From: Ahaetulla prasina
Lineage: Eukaryota; Chordata; Lepidosauria; Squamata; Colubridae
Assembly: GCF_028640845.1 (NCBI RefSeq)
Contig: NC_080539.1
Coordinates: 195,247,436-195,311,435, forward strand
Direction of reading: 5' to 3'
DNA length: 64,000 nucleotides
Part shown: in pieces, positions 11,689-22,194 of the stretch
Numbering within the stretch: position 1 is the stretch's first letter
How the letters are laid out: each line of letters starts with the position of its first letter
Program-made: the position numbers and the translations under genes
The notes under the pieces: model-generated
What the model was told of the DNA's origin: nothing
Databases searched by the model: none
What the model saw: only the letters and a program-made list of their open reading frames with translations

Positions 11689-11702
11689 TGCTGCCCCTCT
11701 GG
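11689..11702 (-). other. Polypurine tract
   Basis: The minus-strand sequence CCAGAGGGGCAGCA abuts the LTR. A purine-rich tract directly upstream of the 3' LTR is the plus-strand primer site used in LTR-element reverse transcription. Confidence 0.7.
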
Positions 11703-11769
11703 AAACAAATCTAGTCCTACAAAACAAAATACAATAAGAGTAACACATCATATACAGAGGAATCATTTG

Positions 11770-13560
11770 GGTTTGTCAGGATACCTAGCATGGAATTGTT
11801 GAGTGAGGCAGGGAGAGCACACATGGGATGCCTCAACCCACTCAATGTCAGAAGGGGGAAAGTCCTTCCATAAAATTAAGTATTGCAACCATGACCTGGA
11901 TGAATGAGAATCTCCATAGACATTAAGTATTGCAACATTTCCTTATAGCTGCAAGAATCAAGGATTTCCTTGACCTCAAAATGTCCTCCTCCTATTAGGA
12001 TGTGGGGAGGGCTTTGTGGCAGAACACAAGGGTGAGTCAGTGACAGATTTCAAAAAACTACAATGGAAAACTGGGTGGATGTGTTTAAGATTCTTAGGCA
12101 GTTTCAATTCAACTGTCACTGGGTTTAGGACCCTGGTAATGGGGAATGGTCCCACATATTTGGGACCAAGTTTTTTGCAGGGTTTGCATGACTGCATAAA
12201 TTTTATAGAAAGGTAAACTGTATCCCTATTTTAAATTCCTTCTGTGGAGGTCTCCTCTTACTGGCTTGTCTCTTGTATGCGTCCTGCACCTTATCCAGGC
12301 CAGCGGCTACTCAGAACAGTGTGAATCTAGTACTATTGTGTACTGAATTATTGTAGGCAATCTCAGTGAAGGGTAAGAGTTCAGCCCAGTTCTCTTTGTT
12401 AGTAGTTTACATAACAGTGGAGGCATTGCTCCACTACACCATTCATACATTCACAACCTCCATTTGTCTGGAGGGGATGGGCAGATCTTAGGCCCTCAGA
12501 GGTGCCTAATAATTTCAGGAACTTTTACTAAAAGCTCAAAGTAAATTGGATGCAACAACCCAAGATTATGTGATCAGGTGCTCTGTGCAACTGATACGTG
12601 TGTTGCATAAATAACTTTGCTAGAGTCTGTGCAAATGGGATCTTGGGGCAAGCCAAAAAGTGAGCCTGTTTGGAGAAAAAGTCTGCGATAACCCAAATCG
12701 TGTTTCCTGAGCTTTCTGGCAATTCCACAATAAAGCCATTGATATTTCTCTCCATGGAGACTGCCAATGGGTTGCAGAAACCCCAGGGTCTTGCCAGGGC
12801 ATCTGAGGCACAGACCAGGCAACTGGCCATGTAACGCTCAATCTCTCTTTTCATGTGAGCAACCACAACTGGTGTTTCACAAAATGGACTGTTTTAACAT
12901 ATCCAAAATGCCCCATGGTCTTAGTGTTGTGGCTGCGTTGGAGCACCAGGGGTTGCTGGCTTGCAGGCACTTACAATCTACTCCCCATCCATGCTAGGTT
13001 GTTTCTTAATGAAAGTTCTTCCTTCTGTAGTTGGAATCATTCAACCTTTGCCAGAACCCTTTCAATGCTTGGGCTATATTCCCAGCTACCTGTTCTTTGG
13101 GGATTTTTTGTTGCCTTGTGAGGGCTGATGCAGCTATTTATTCCAAAGTGATGATGGACTTGAAAATTTCCCCTTTGGCACTGTTGTACTGGGGCATCCA
13201 CCAGGAACCCCCTCCCCCCCGGGGAGATAGCAGAGGGTGAAGTTGAACAGGTTGAAATATTGAGCCAACCTGACTTGGTTTGGTGATAGTTTTCTGGGAG
13301 CTTTTAGAACCTTCAAGTTCTTGTGGTCAGTCCAGATCTCAAAAGGGATGCTGCTGCCCTCTAGGAATTGCCTCCAGGTGAGGAGGGCCCAACAAACTCC
13401 AAATGCTTCTTTCTTCCAGACAGCCCAGCATCTTTCTGCTTCAGAAGTTTGGGTGACATGTAGGCATAGGGTTGTAGCTCTCCTTCTGAATTCTTTTGAA
13501 TGAGTACTTCCCCCACTGCCATGTTGTTAGCATCCGCTGGATGTTAGGGAAGCTATGATT
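11770..13560 (-). pseudogene. Broken Ty3/Gypsy pol (RNase H, integrase, chromodomain)
   Basis: Decayed polyprotein read in several frames. RNase H lies at about 13150-13560 with an ADANNMAVGEVL-type start and a WTDHKNLKVL motif. LSPNQVRLAQYF and a C-terminal FTLCYLPGG follow. Zinc-finger remains lie at about 12860-12960 (GHFGYVKTVHFV). The integrase core at 12528-12866 holds SCLVCA, GFIVELPES and FSKQAHFLACP, with the RIISDRG-type motif degraded to DHIILG. The C-terminal GPF module at 11976-12197 contains KLGPKYVGPFPITRV and HIHPVFHCSFLK. A chromodomain follows at about 11770-11990, with FEVKEILDS, LILWKDFPPSDIEWVEASHV and FHARYPDKP. The intact protein would process the RNA-DNA hybrid and integrate the cDNA, with the chromodomain biasing target choice. 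The first integrase catalytic segment is intact-looking, but stops and indels rule out function. Confidence 0.85.
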
Positions 13561-15883
13561 ATTGTTGATAACTGCTACCTGGGAGTTATGGAGACAAATT
13601 CTCAGTGCTTCCACAGCATAAGGGCCAGCACTAGTAACTTGATAAATGTGCAAATGTAATGGAGGATAAGTAGGTAGCCTTACTGTTTCTTGAAGGGCAC
13701 CTGGGTTATGCTTAGTCTGCTGTTTCCTTTGTTTTATGCATGTCACAGTTTTCCATAGAGCACCATAAGCATAGGAAGACTTGAATTGATATAGATCGTA
13801 ACACTGAACGCTTCTGTACAGTTTCAATTATACCATTTCATTTATATCAGTTTCCTCTATTTTTTCCATTTTTCTTTTAATATTCAGTCAACATTCAGGG
13901 CCAACTTGGCTTGCTTAGTTTTCATTGACAAGCTTTGAAGGATTCTTATTTCTCCACTCTGATTTTTCTTCTTCTGCATTATGTAGTTTCTTTGGATTCA
14001 GGCAGAAGAGGACTCACAATTTAAATCCTGATTTTTATTAATTTATGGTATGAGCAGTTCTCAGTTCCATCTGTAGAGATATTTAAAAATCGCTTATCAG
14101 TGTAAACTAGATATTGTTCTATCTAAACAACAAGACTGTTCATGCTACCCTTCGTATAATCTTATATTTCTTCTAATGTGCTCTGTTTCTAGCCACATAT
14201 TCTATTCCATCTTATTTTTCTTGATTGGATGGTATTCCATGCCATAAAGAGCCCTTATAAAATTGTGTAGGCGTACTCTATCTAATTCTAAATATTGGCG
14301 GGGATAGCTTCAAACTTTGCTTTCTGCTGATGCTTTTATTGTCATAGAAACACAAGAAACAGACTGAATCTGTTTTGGAGATGAAATGGTAATGAAAAGC
14401 TGTTTTAAATCTATTTAATCTTTGATTACCAATTATATTTTATGCAGATTTCTGTACAAGTATATATTGAAATGGCAATAAAGGAACTTGGGGAAACAAC
14501 TTGAGAATCCCACCCTTTTGCACCCTCCCCAAATCCAATCTTTTCTTCTTGTCCTTTTCAAGATTCCAAAGGCCCGTGACATTGCAGGGACAATCCAATT
14601 GTCAATTATAAGATTCTCATTTTTGCTGCTCAGCTCAATCTTTAAAATGGTCTTGAGCCTTTCAGTAAATCCCTTTATAGGATATTCTTGCACCTGTATG
14701 TGGTAGGTTTTTCATTAACCGAGCATCAGTGTGATATCTGAATAGTTGTCCTGGGACAAACTTCATGAATCATGGGGCTGTCTATCCAAGTGCTCTTTCC
14801 TTCAGCCTGCAGTGCAGTATTTTATATCTGGCAGGCCTGGCTTTGTCTGAGATGGTGGTGTAGAACATTCTGGCTTCTTCTTTAATTTGGTTCCTTATGT
14901 GCTCTGTACAGAGATTGCCTCAGACTGATTATAAACAAAACAGGAGACTCTCTTTAGCCTAGCTCTTTTCTTTATCCATAATCCATCTGTCCATGGAAAT
15001 TCAGGGCTGGAAACAAGAGTTTTGTGGCATAAATATGCCAATTTTTAAATTCTGCCTGGTTGTTTCTATTATTATGTTCTTGCCAAGGGCACCCCTCTGA
15101 TAATACGAAAGCCTGGAAGAATCCAGTTACACCATCAAAGGTTCACACATAATGAAGAAGTTCAGTGCCAAAGATTTTCTGAAGAATACTTATTCCTGAA
15201 GTGGGCAAAAAATAAAAAATAAATCTGAAAGGTCTTTAACAGAGGAAGGTATGTATTTTTATACATTATCTGGCTAATGAAGCCTTTTCTTTACACTTCA
15301 AATATAAATAATATTTTCATTTATTTTGTAGAGGACTCATTCTAGGTTTGCAGTGGGGGACTGCACTAAATGAATGGTTCTGCATTTCCACAGACCTGAT
15401 GGCTGAACTGTAGCTGTGCTTTGAGGTCAAAGGCATGTATGTTCAATTAAAATGGAGTGAATAATAGATAGTTGGTTGCTTTGCTAGTAGTTGTATTGTT
15501 CTGTGGCAAAACATTGAATACTTTTACTGCCCCACCATTAAAAGATGGGAAAGGATTAATGCTTTGGGATAACAGGAGGCTCTCTTCAGCACAATAAGTG
15601 ACATTTTGCGTGTGGGAAAAATATTACTTGGCAGAACTGCTAAAGGCCTTTGCTTTATTTGATTTCATTGCTACTTTCATTGAATTAAGGTTTTGCTACC
15701 CCTCACTTCTGATTTTTTTCTAGTGCCAGTTTTTAATGGGAGATATTTCTTTTACACTGCTCACCCATGATAACTACAAACTGCTGGTACAATTGGAGAA
15801 GCGGTTAGAGTGAACTATAGTGCTCAGAGCATGGCTTGAGTTTTTAAAACATTGTTAGCATCAAGTGAGTATTTTCTAGAAAT
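13561..15883. other. No recognised gene or repeat
   Basis: Unique-looking AT-rich sequence. The open frame at 13441-13827 (-) starts inside the Ty3/Gypsy remnant in a different frame and is chance. The antiparallel frames at 14433-14693 and 14488-14706 mirror one another without domain signals. Confidence 0.5.
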
Positions 15884-16096
15884 CCAGCCTAGCCTAGTGG
15901 TTAAGGCATCAGGCTAGAAATCAGGGGGCCATGAGTTCTAGTGCCACCTTGGGCACAAAACCAGCTGCGTGATCTTGGATTAGTCATTTTCTCCCAGCCT
16001 TAAGGCAATGGCAAACCACTTCTGAAAAACCTTCCCAGGAAAACTACAGGAACATGTTTAGATAGTCTCTGAGAACCAGACACGATTGAAAAATGT
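15884..16096 (+). mobile_element. tRNA-derived SINE
   Basis: The head has an A-box-like TAGCCTAGTGGTTAAGG and a degenerate B-box around GAGTTCTAGTGCC. The body has GGCAATGGCAAACCACTTCTGAAAA and ends near GACACGATTGAAAAATG. This pattern is that of an amniote tRNA-SINE common in squamates. It is Pol III-transcribed in origin, non-coding and diverged. Confidence 0.7.
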
Positions 16097-16115
16097 TTGT
16101 GAATGTACTGTATGT

Positions 16116-17107
16116 CAGGGGTGAAATCTAAAAATTTTCCCTACTGGTTTTGTGGGCGTGGCTTAATTGGTGGGCGTGGCTTGGTGGTCAGATGACTGGG
16201 TGGGCATGGCCAATAACAATAAATAATAAAAATAATAAACAAAGTATAAAAAACAATGAGAGGTACCAAAAACCAACTTTCACACTTTACACACACACAA
16301 CACAACACAACACAACTGACTCACACACAGTGTAAAAGCAGCTGCACTTCACACTTCACACAGCCACAAAAAGCTCAAAAACCAACTTTCACACTTTACA
16401 CACATACAACACAACACAACTGACACACACACACACTCACACAAAATGCCACATACAGCTTTCTGAGATTTTGTGTGTTTGTGTAGTTAGAGTGAAACAC
16501 TACATAAACACACCAAATTTCAGAAAGCTGCACAAATATTTTATTCTATTCTATTATTTTATTTTATTTTATTTTATTGTGGACTTCAGTTCCCAGAGTT
16601 CCTCAGCCAGCAAAGCCAGCCAGCATTAGTTGATCACTGAGGAAATAGATTAGCTAAGCAATTGATTATGTCTGTCTGAAAGTGAAACTGGGACTTTCGG
16701 GCTGGAAAAAGCCATGCGTTCATCAGTAATCAGGTAAGTGCCTTAGAATCTCTACTCTTACTTGTAGAAAACATGTTTTCTACAAGTAAGAGTACAAGCA
16801 AGTTTCTGCTGATGAGGAACTCAGGTGAGATTGCCAGAGGAGACTTTAAATTTTTTAAGTTTAAAGGCTCTGCCGATCTCAGCTGAGGGGCGGGATCCTC
16901 AAAGGCTTTTTTTTACTTTTAAAGGCATGTTTCAGCTGAAGAAAAGCCGGCTTTTAAAAGTAAAAAAAAACCCCTCTGCTGATGGTGCGGCTCAGCAGAG
17001 GCAGGGGGAGCGGGGCCAGGGATTTTTGCTACTGGTCCTCCGAACCAGCAGCCGCCATTGCTACTGGATTGCACGAGCTGGTCCGAACTGGGAGCATTTC
17101 ACCCCTG
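16116..17107 (+). mobile_element. 992-bp hAT-like non-autonomous element
   Basis: The element runs from CAGGGGTGAAATCTAAA to CATTTCACCCCTG, a clear terminal inverted repeat. It is bounded by a perfect 8-bp TSD, CTGTATGT, at 16108-16115 and 17108-17115. The left part has GTGGGCGTGGC repeats and an AATAAT-rich patch. The middle has two copies of a CAACTTTCACACTTTACACA unit (about 16273 and 16383) and an ATTTT run. The right part has a 42-bp perfect palindrome and a second hairpin (about 16908-16969). A related copy lies at 47191-47760 in the opposite orientation. The open frame at 16825-17139 runs out of the element and is not a gene. Confidence 0.9.
16753..16794. repeat. Perfect 42-bp palindrome
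   Basis: Each strand reads TACTCTTACTTGTAGAAAAC and then its exact complement, centred on ACATGT at 16771-16776, with no spacer. It lies inside the hAT-like element 16116-17107. It could extrude as a cruciform. Long spacerless palindromes are usually unstable, so a recent origin is likely. Confidence 0.95.
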
Positions 17108-17115
17108 CTGTATGT

Positions 17116-18111
17116 ACAGTATTTTCTACCTTTCATTGACATACAAAAAAAGGTTTAAGAATTCAGTTTATATCACCCTACAGATTTTTGTTTCCTATTA
17201 GCTTTATCAACAACTATTATATAAATCTAAATTTCAAAATAGAGTCAAGCGGATTTTTAGTTTTTCAAAATCTTTCTTCATCTTTTCAGTTACATTGTGT
17301 GTGTGTTTCTGTGAGCTGCCATTCTATAGGAAAGTCTGCCCATTCTCCTAACTTTAGCTTAAACATTCAGGGGGAGAATCCCCTGCACCATATACCTTCA
17401 TAGCTTCAAAATCTGTAGCTTCTGGTGGTCCAGATGTCCATCCTCAAATATTTATCCCCTCCCCTCCTATTTTTTAAAAATTCAACAAGCTTAAATTATT
17501 TTCCTCTGAAAAGATTGCAGTTTGCTTTAAGAAAATGACAGGCAGCTTCTGGTTAAAGGACTCAGTCCAAGAGGACTTGTCAGCATCCCCATCTCATCAG
17601 AGAGAGAGTGAGAGAGCTTGCACGTGTGATAGAATAAGTGTGAAAGATAGACAAGTGAGCAAACAAGAAATATAAGTCTCTGGCAAAATGAGAGATGAAC
17701 AAGCTAGAAAGACACAAGTTTCTCATGCAAGTGAGAAACTGATAAGTTAGAAAAACGAGGGAGCAGAGCAATAAAGTGATAGAATAAATATAAATATGAA
17801 AGACGGAGTGAGGGATATGGTAAGTGAGCAAATCCTTCACAAGGTAAAACAAGAGAGGCAGGAAATCTCAAGCCCATAGATCAGATTCTACCAAATAATT
17901 AAACCACAGGCCTTGTCATCTGTTAATATGGGCTCTACTTGCTCTCAGATCCATCCTATACTAGGAAAAGCGATTGGTGGGTGTTTTTTTTCCACCAACA
18001 GGAAACCTATCAATTGAATGTACCTTGAGCATACTGACGATGCTATCTAGTTTGGTAATGAAATGCAGAAAAACACCCACTCAGAGAGCACCAGGGACTC
18101 TATACTTCAAC
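17116..18111. other. No recognised feature
   Basis: Unique-looking sequence with GA-rich patches near 17590-17640. The minus-strand open frame at 17580-17852 is low-complexity and hydrophobic, without domain signals. Confidence 0.5.
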
Positions 18112-18507
18112 CAGTAGTGGGTTTTAAATAATTATACCACCGGTTTGCCGAAAATGTGAGAGTGCACATGCGCGGCTTCTGCCATGTGGCGAAGCTTGAC
18201 CGATCAGCCTTTCAGGGCCTGCTCCCCTCCATCTCTTCTCTCTGGGGCAGTGGCTGCTTCTCTCTGCACTGCTGGGAGAGTGTTTTGTGCAATTTAGCAC
18301 ATATGAGCCTTCGCTTTCCTCTAAGTCCCATCCGGAAAGTGCTGCAGCACAGAGAAGCAGCAGCCATGTTGAATGCTGTTTCTCTCAGCCGCAGCGCTTT
18401 CCAGATGGGACTTAGAGGAAAACGGCGGCTCACATCTTCTAAATTGCACAAGACACTCTCCCAGCAAGAGCAACAGTGGAGAGAAGCAGCTGCTGACCCT
18501 GAGAGCA
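18112..18507 (+). mobile_element. Interspersed element with a ~250-bp fold-back
   Basis: Begins CAGTAGTGGGTTTTAAAT and ACCACCGGTTTGCC, the left end typical of hAT-like repeats here (compare the reverse of 62016-62281). From about 18245 to 18500 it becomes a long imperfect palindrome. The left arm (TGCTGGGAGAGTGTTTTGTG, CCTCTAAGTCCCATCCGGAAA) reappears reversed in the right arm with almost no loop. The right terminus and TSD were not found, and a Sauria SINE fragment starts at the distal end. Open frames on both strands encode related peptides only because the DNA folds back on itself. Confidence 0.65.
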
Positions 18508-18508
18508 C

Positions 18509-18830
18509 ATGTCAATCGAAAGGTCGGCAGTTCGGTGGTTCAAATCCCTAGTGCTGCTGTGTAACGGGGTGAGCTCCCGTTACTTGTCCCAGCTTCTGCC
18601 AACCTAGCAGTTTCGAAAGCACATAAAAATGCAAGTAGAAAAAATAGGGACCACCTTTGGTGGGAAGGTAACAGTGTTCCGTGCGCCTTTGGCGTTGAGT
18701 CATGCCAGCCACATGACCACGGAGACGTCTTCGGACAGCGCTGGCTCTTTGGCTTTGAAACAGAGATGAGCACTGCCCCCTAGAGTCGGCAACGACTAGC
18801 ATGTATGTGCGAGGGGAACCTTTACCTTTA
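18509..18830 (+). mobile_element. Sauria-type tRNA SINE, 5' truncated
   Basis: Starts within the tRNA-like head (CAATCGAAAGGTCGGCAG, B-box GGTTCAAATCCC). It continues through GGGGTGAGCTCCCGTTACTTG and CCACATGACCACGGAGACG, and ends GCGAGGGGAACCTTTACC. It is nearly identical to the full copy at 42492-42851 but lacks about the first 40 bases. The 3' part resembles the Bov-B LINE tail, which is how these SINEs are thought to be mobilised. Confidence 0.9.
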
Positions 18831-20756
18831 TATGAAGAAAGCATGCCAAACCCACTTTCTGAATGTGCCCTGTGAAAAACACACTCTATGTAGATCAGTA
18901 TGATCAGCCTGCTGTGTGAGGAAAGAGAGTGGATCTATTATTCTAATATTCTTGGCTCTTCACACATTCAGACCCCACCCCCTTCCCCAAGTGTCAGGCC
19001 CAAAAAACTAAGAATGACATGTGGAGTTAGTTCTGAATAGTTTCTTTATTGCTGTTCATCTACTAGCAGAATCTTACCAGACTAAAGCAATTATCTGCCA
19101 TAATTTTAGATATACTCTGAATTGCTGGGGGTGGGGCTCTCTTCCTGCCCACCAAATATTCCAACTTCCTCTGTCTATTTGACCTATGGAAATAGCCCCT
19201 CCCTCCTGTGACTGAGACTACATTCCAGCACATTGAGAGCCATGCCTTCAAATCATGTAGAGAAACAATGCATAGGTAGAACTTGCAGGCACAGTTCTAC
19301 TTACCCCTTCAACAGTACAAAGGAGAAACACAATATGTGTTTTGTTATTTGAAACATATAAATATAGATAGGCAACATTTGAGAGTCAGAATCCACATTT
19401 AGTGATTGCTGAATCAAAAGGTAAGGTGGGAATGGGGCTGAATATAGATTATGCAGATAACTATAAGCTGAATGTAGGATGAAATTCATGCCACCACCTC
19501 CTCAGCATTATTCCTCCAATAGAGTACAAGTTTCCTTTTATAATGAATCATGTACAGTATCATGATTCACTGTGTACTATTAATTCAGGTTTTTTTACTC
19601 ACTTAAACGTTATTGGTTGTTGTAACACTGCAACTACCAGCACCAGATTTTGTCAAAGCCTGCATAAGTTTGAATTTGGAAAAAATATCGTTCAGCGAAA
19701 TAAAAATAGCTACAACTGTAGAATCTGTAAGGAGGCAGAACTCTCCTAGTGCCTTTGGAATAGTCTCTCTAGCATGATTATTGAGTGGTTTTTCCTTTCT
19801 ATGCTCCCCTCCCACCCACCCATTCCCGTAATTGATGGGAGGTAGGGCTATAAGGAACCTTGCTGGGCATCATAGAGAAAAGTGAACTTTATCGTTCCTA
19901 AACTTTCTTTAGGGAGGAAGTAGAGTAGCAGACTTCTTAAGCAAGGTGGTACTTAGGAGAATCATGGTGTGGTTTGAAGGGTACATTTCCCACACCACCA
20001 CCAACACCTTCTCTTGCTGCTTCCCCACCTTTCTTTTACACTGTTGAGTGCTGCCTGGGCTCTTTCTGAGTTGCTTCTTGTATTTGGTGGTCATTTCCAA
20101 AATAGTTTTGCAAATAGCTTAATTCCACAACCAAATTTTCTTGCTTCTTAATGTTTATTGTAGTGATAGTGTTATCTTCTAAAGTCAGAGTTAAGACAAC
20201 TCTCTTTACTTTCTTCTTAGTAAAATAGTCTTTAATTATTTCTTTGATATTTTGACTTGAAGTATAAAAAATAAGATATTTTCCACAGGAATTGGTAGGA
20301 GGTTCAGCTTCTTCCTATAAAATTTTATATGATATTCACTTCAAATACTAATATACAAGCCCGCTCCACTTAAACAATGAAAGACTAGGCAAAAACAAGT
20401 GCTAATTAAAATATAGGCATTTAGGGGAAATTTGTAAAATTAAGTCTTTTTGCATGTCAGTGGAAATTTACTCAGTCTCCTGTCCTAGGACAGATGGGAG
20501 TAAAATTTATATACTACTAAAAACTCTTATTAGCATGACCTTTAACTGAGCAAAAGAGTGGATCATTGGGCAACATCTTTGAACTATACAATGATATTTC
20601 TTTAGTGAGGAATTTTAATTTTTAGTATCGATTAATAAGACTTTTTCATGGTAGAGTGGTTATACAAATGGAATATAAGATGGTCTAATCTTTCTAGCCA
20701 ATGTATATAAATAATTACAGATATTCTATCCCATGTAAGGATTTCACAGGCTAGCA
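18831..20756. other. No recognised gene or repeat
   Basis: Unique-looking DNA. Open frames are all under 80 codons and lack domain signals. Confidence 0.5.
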
Positions 20757-20786
20757 GAATAGCAGAATAACAGAGTTGGAAGGGAC
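20757..20786 (-). mobile_element. CR1 LINE fragment, 3' terminal part
   Basis: AGAATAACAGAGTTGGAAGG is the reverse complement of a CR1 3' end. The sequence stops at GGAC and resumes at 21395 after a 608-bp LTR insertion, so this and 21395-21501 are one split element. Confidence 0.8.
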
Positions 20787-21394
20787 TGTTGGAAAAAATA
20801 TTCATCTGGGTTCAGTTCCAAGTGGGAAGAAAGACACTGGAAACATGGAGGCTGATTGGAAAGATGGTTTAATAGTGAAGCAGAACCACCAAGCATGTGT
20901 GATTCTGGGTAGCTGACCACATGGAGTGGAAAGTGACGGTTATTTATACCCTTTCTTGGGCCTTGCCCTTGAGCTTCCTATTCCTGTGGCAAGATCATGT
21001 ATTCTATTGGTTGCTGTAGTCAGACACCCATGTGGAGTCATGTTTGTCTGAATCATGTTTGATGGAACCTTGGGCTGATGTAATGTCCCCAGGTGATTTT
21101 GCAATGCAGTGAACCCTGCTGATAGATGGGTAGAAGGCTAATCCTATTATGTCCTGAGGGGTCATGTCTTAATCCTATCACCCTGGAGCTGAGGGTCTAA
21201 TTGTCTTGTAGATAGGCTGGCCCAGTTTTAATGTACACCAAATATCTGCTGGGGGCAGGGAGCTGCAGGGAGCTGCTCTCTGTCTTTAAAAACATGTTTC
21301 TTTTTTTCTCATTTACAGAAATATAATATTCTGTCTTTTAAATATTTCCTATAGTTCATTCTTCTAGGAACGGGGTGTGTGCTAACTTTCTACA
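20787..21394 (-). mobile_element. Solo LTR inserted in a CR1 LINE
   Basis: A 608-bp block from TGTTGGAAAAAA to CTTTCTACA with TG...CA ends. It is flanked by the 4-bp TSD GGAC at 20783-20786 and 21395-21398. On the minus strand it has a TATA-like GGTATAAATAACC near the middle and a TATTAAA-type signal further on, as in U3-R-U5. A related LTR lies at 24617-25331 on the other strand. A four-base duplication is typical of class I endogenous retroviruses and some other LTR elements. No internal coding region is present, so it is a solo LTR. Confidence 0.85.
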
Positions 21395-21501
21395 GGACCT
21401 TGGAGGTCTTCTAGTCCAATTCCCTGCTCAAGTAGCAGATCCTATACCATTCTGGTCAAATGGCTGTCCAATCTCTTCTTAAAAACCTCCAGTGATAGTA
21501 A
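21395..21501 (-). mobile_element. CR1 LINE fragment, continuation
   Basis: GGACCTTGGAGGTCTTCTAG, then CCCTGCTCAAGTAGCAGA and CTTAAAAACCTCCAGTGAT. This is the reverse complement of a CR1 3' region and continues the fragment at 20757-20786. The same sequence occurs at 34441-34690. Confidence 0.8.
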
Positions 21502-21653
21502 GTATAGAAAATGATTAAAATGACAAAAACATGCTTAGATTAGGGTCTGGTCTTCCCAATGTTTTTGAAGTATAGTGGTCATTGCCTAATCTTTAACCAC
21601 AGTATGGGTGATAGTTCAATGAAGTATGAAAGACCACCAAAACATCATCATTA

Positions 21654-22192
21654 CCATATTTTTTGGAGTATAAGATGCACCGGAATATAAGACACAGTTT
21701 TTAGTGTTTGGGGAGGAAAATAAGAAAAAAGCTGATTGGCAGATGGATTGGAATACCCGGAATATCCCCAAACAGCTGTTCCCAGAGGTGAATTTTAGCA
21801 ACAGGTTCCTTGGTTGTGAGCTCTGTGCCTTGCTTTTTTTTTTTTTTTTTTTGCTTTTTTTTCTGCCTCTGAAACTCCATTTCAGAAAAAACTTTTTTCC
21901 GCCTCTGAAAGCCTCCAAAACAGCTTCAGAAAAAAAGCCTCTGAAGCTCTGTTTGGGAGCTTCTTTTCTGAAGCTCTTTTTGGGGCTTTCTTTCTAAGCT
22001 TGTTTGGGGCTTTTTTTCGGAAGATCTGTTTGTGGGCTTCATGTCTGAAGCTTCATTTCTGATGCTTTTTTCAGCCTCTGAAACCTCCATTTGAGAAGCT
22101 AGGTGTGGCTACATTCGGAGTATAAGACGCACCCAGATTTTCACCCTCTTTTTGGGGGGAAAAAGGTGCATCTTATACTCTGAAAAATACGG
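21654..22192. mobile_element. TA-flanked MITE (Tc1/mariner-like)
   Basis: Terminal inverted repeats CCATATTTTTTGGAGTATAAG and CTTATACTCTGAAAAATACGG (about 22 bases) lie between TA dinucleotides at 21652-21653 and 22193-22194. A second inner GGAGTATAAGACGCACC copy sits near 22116. The interior is T-rich with a poly-T run (about 21834-21852) and repeated CTCTGAAGC/CCTCTGAAA units. TA flanks suggest the Tc1/mariner superfamily, but the family name was not determined. It is non-coding. The antiparallel open frames at 21616-21997 are low-complexity. Confidence 0.75.
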
Positions 22193-22194
22193 TA

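Larger units (their letters stand above)
11302..13560 (-). mobile_element. 5'-truncated chromodomain Ty3/Gypsy LTR retrotransposon
   Basis: Reading leftward, the order is RNase H, integrase (zinc-finger region, then core), integrase C-terminus, chromodomain, polypurine tract and 3' LTR. This is the expected order for the 3' half of a chromovirus. Homology fades at about 13560, so gag, protease, most of RT and the 5' LTR are missing. Without the 5' LTR no TSD can be checked. The chromodomain puts it in the chromovirus branch of Ty3/Gypsy, which is known from fish, amphibians and squamates. It is a dead copy with stops and frameshifts throughout. Confidence 0.85.

Noticed and set aside
18156..18551. 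131-codon plus-strand frame with a similar minus-strand frame
   Set aside because: The peptide similarity is a by-product of the palindrome.
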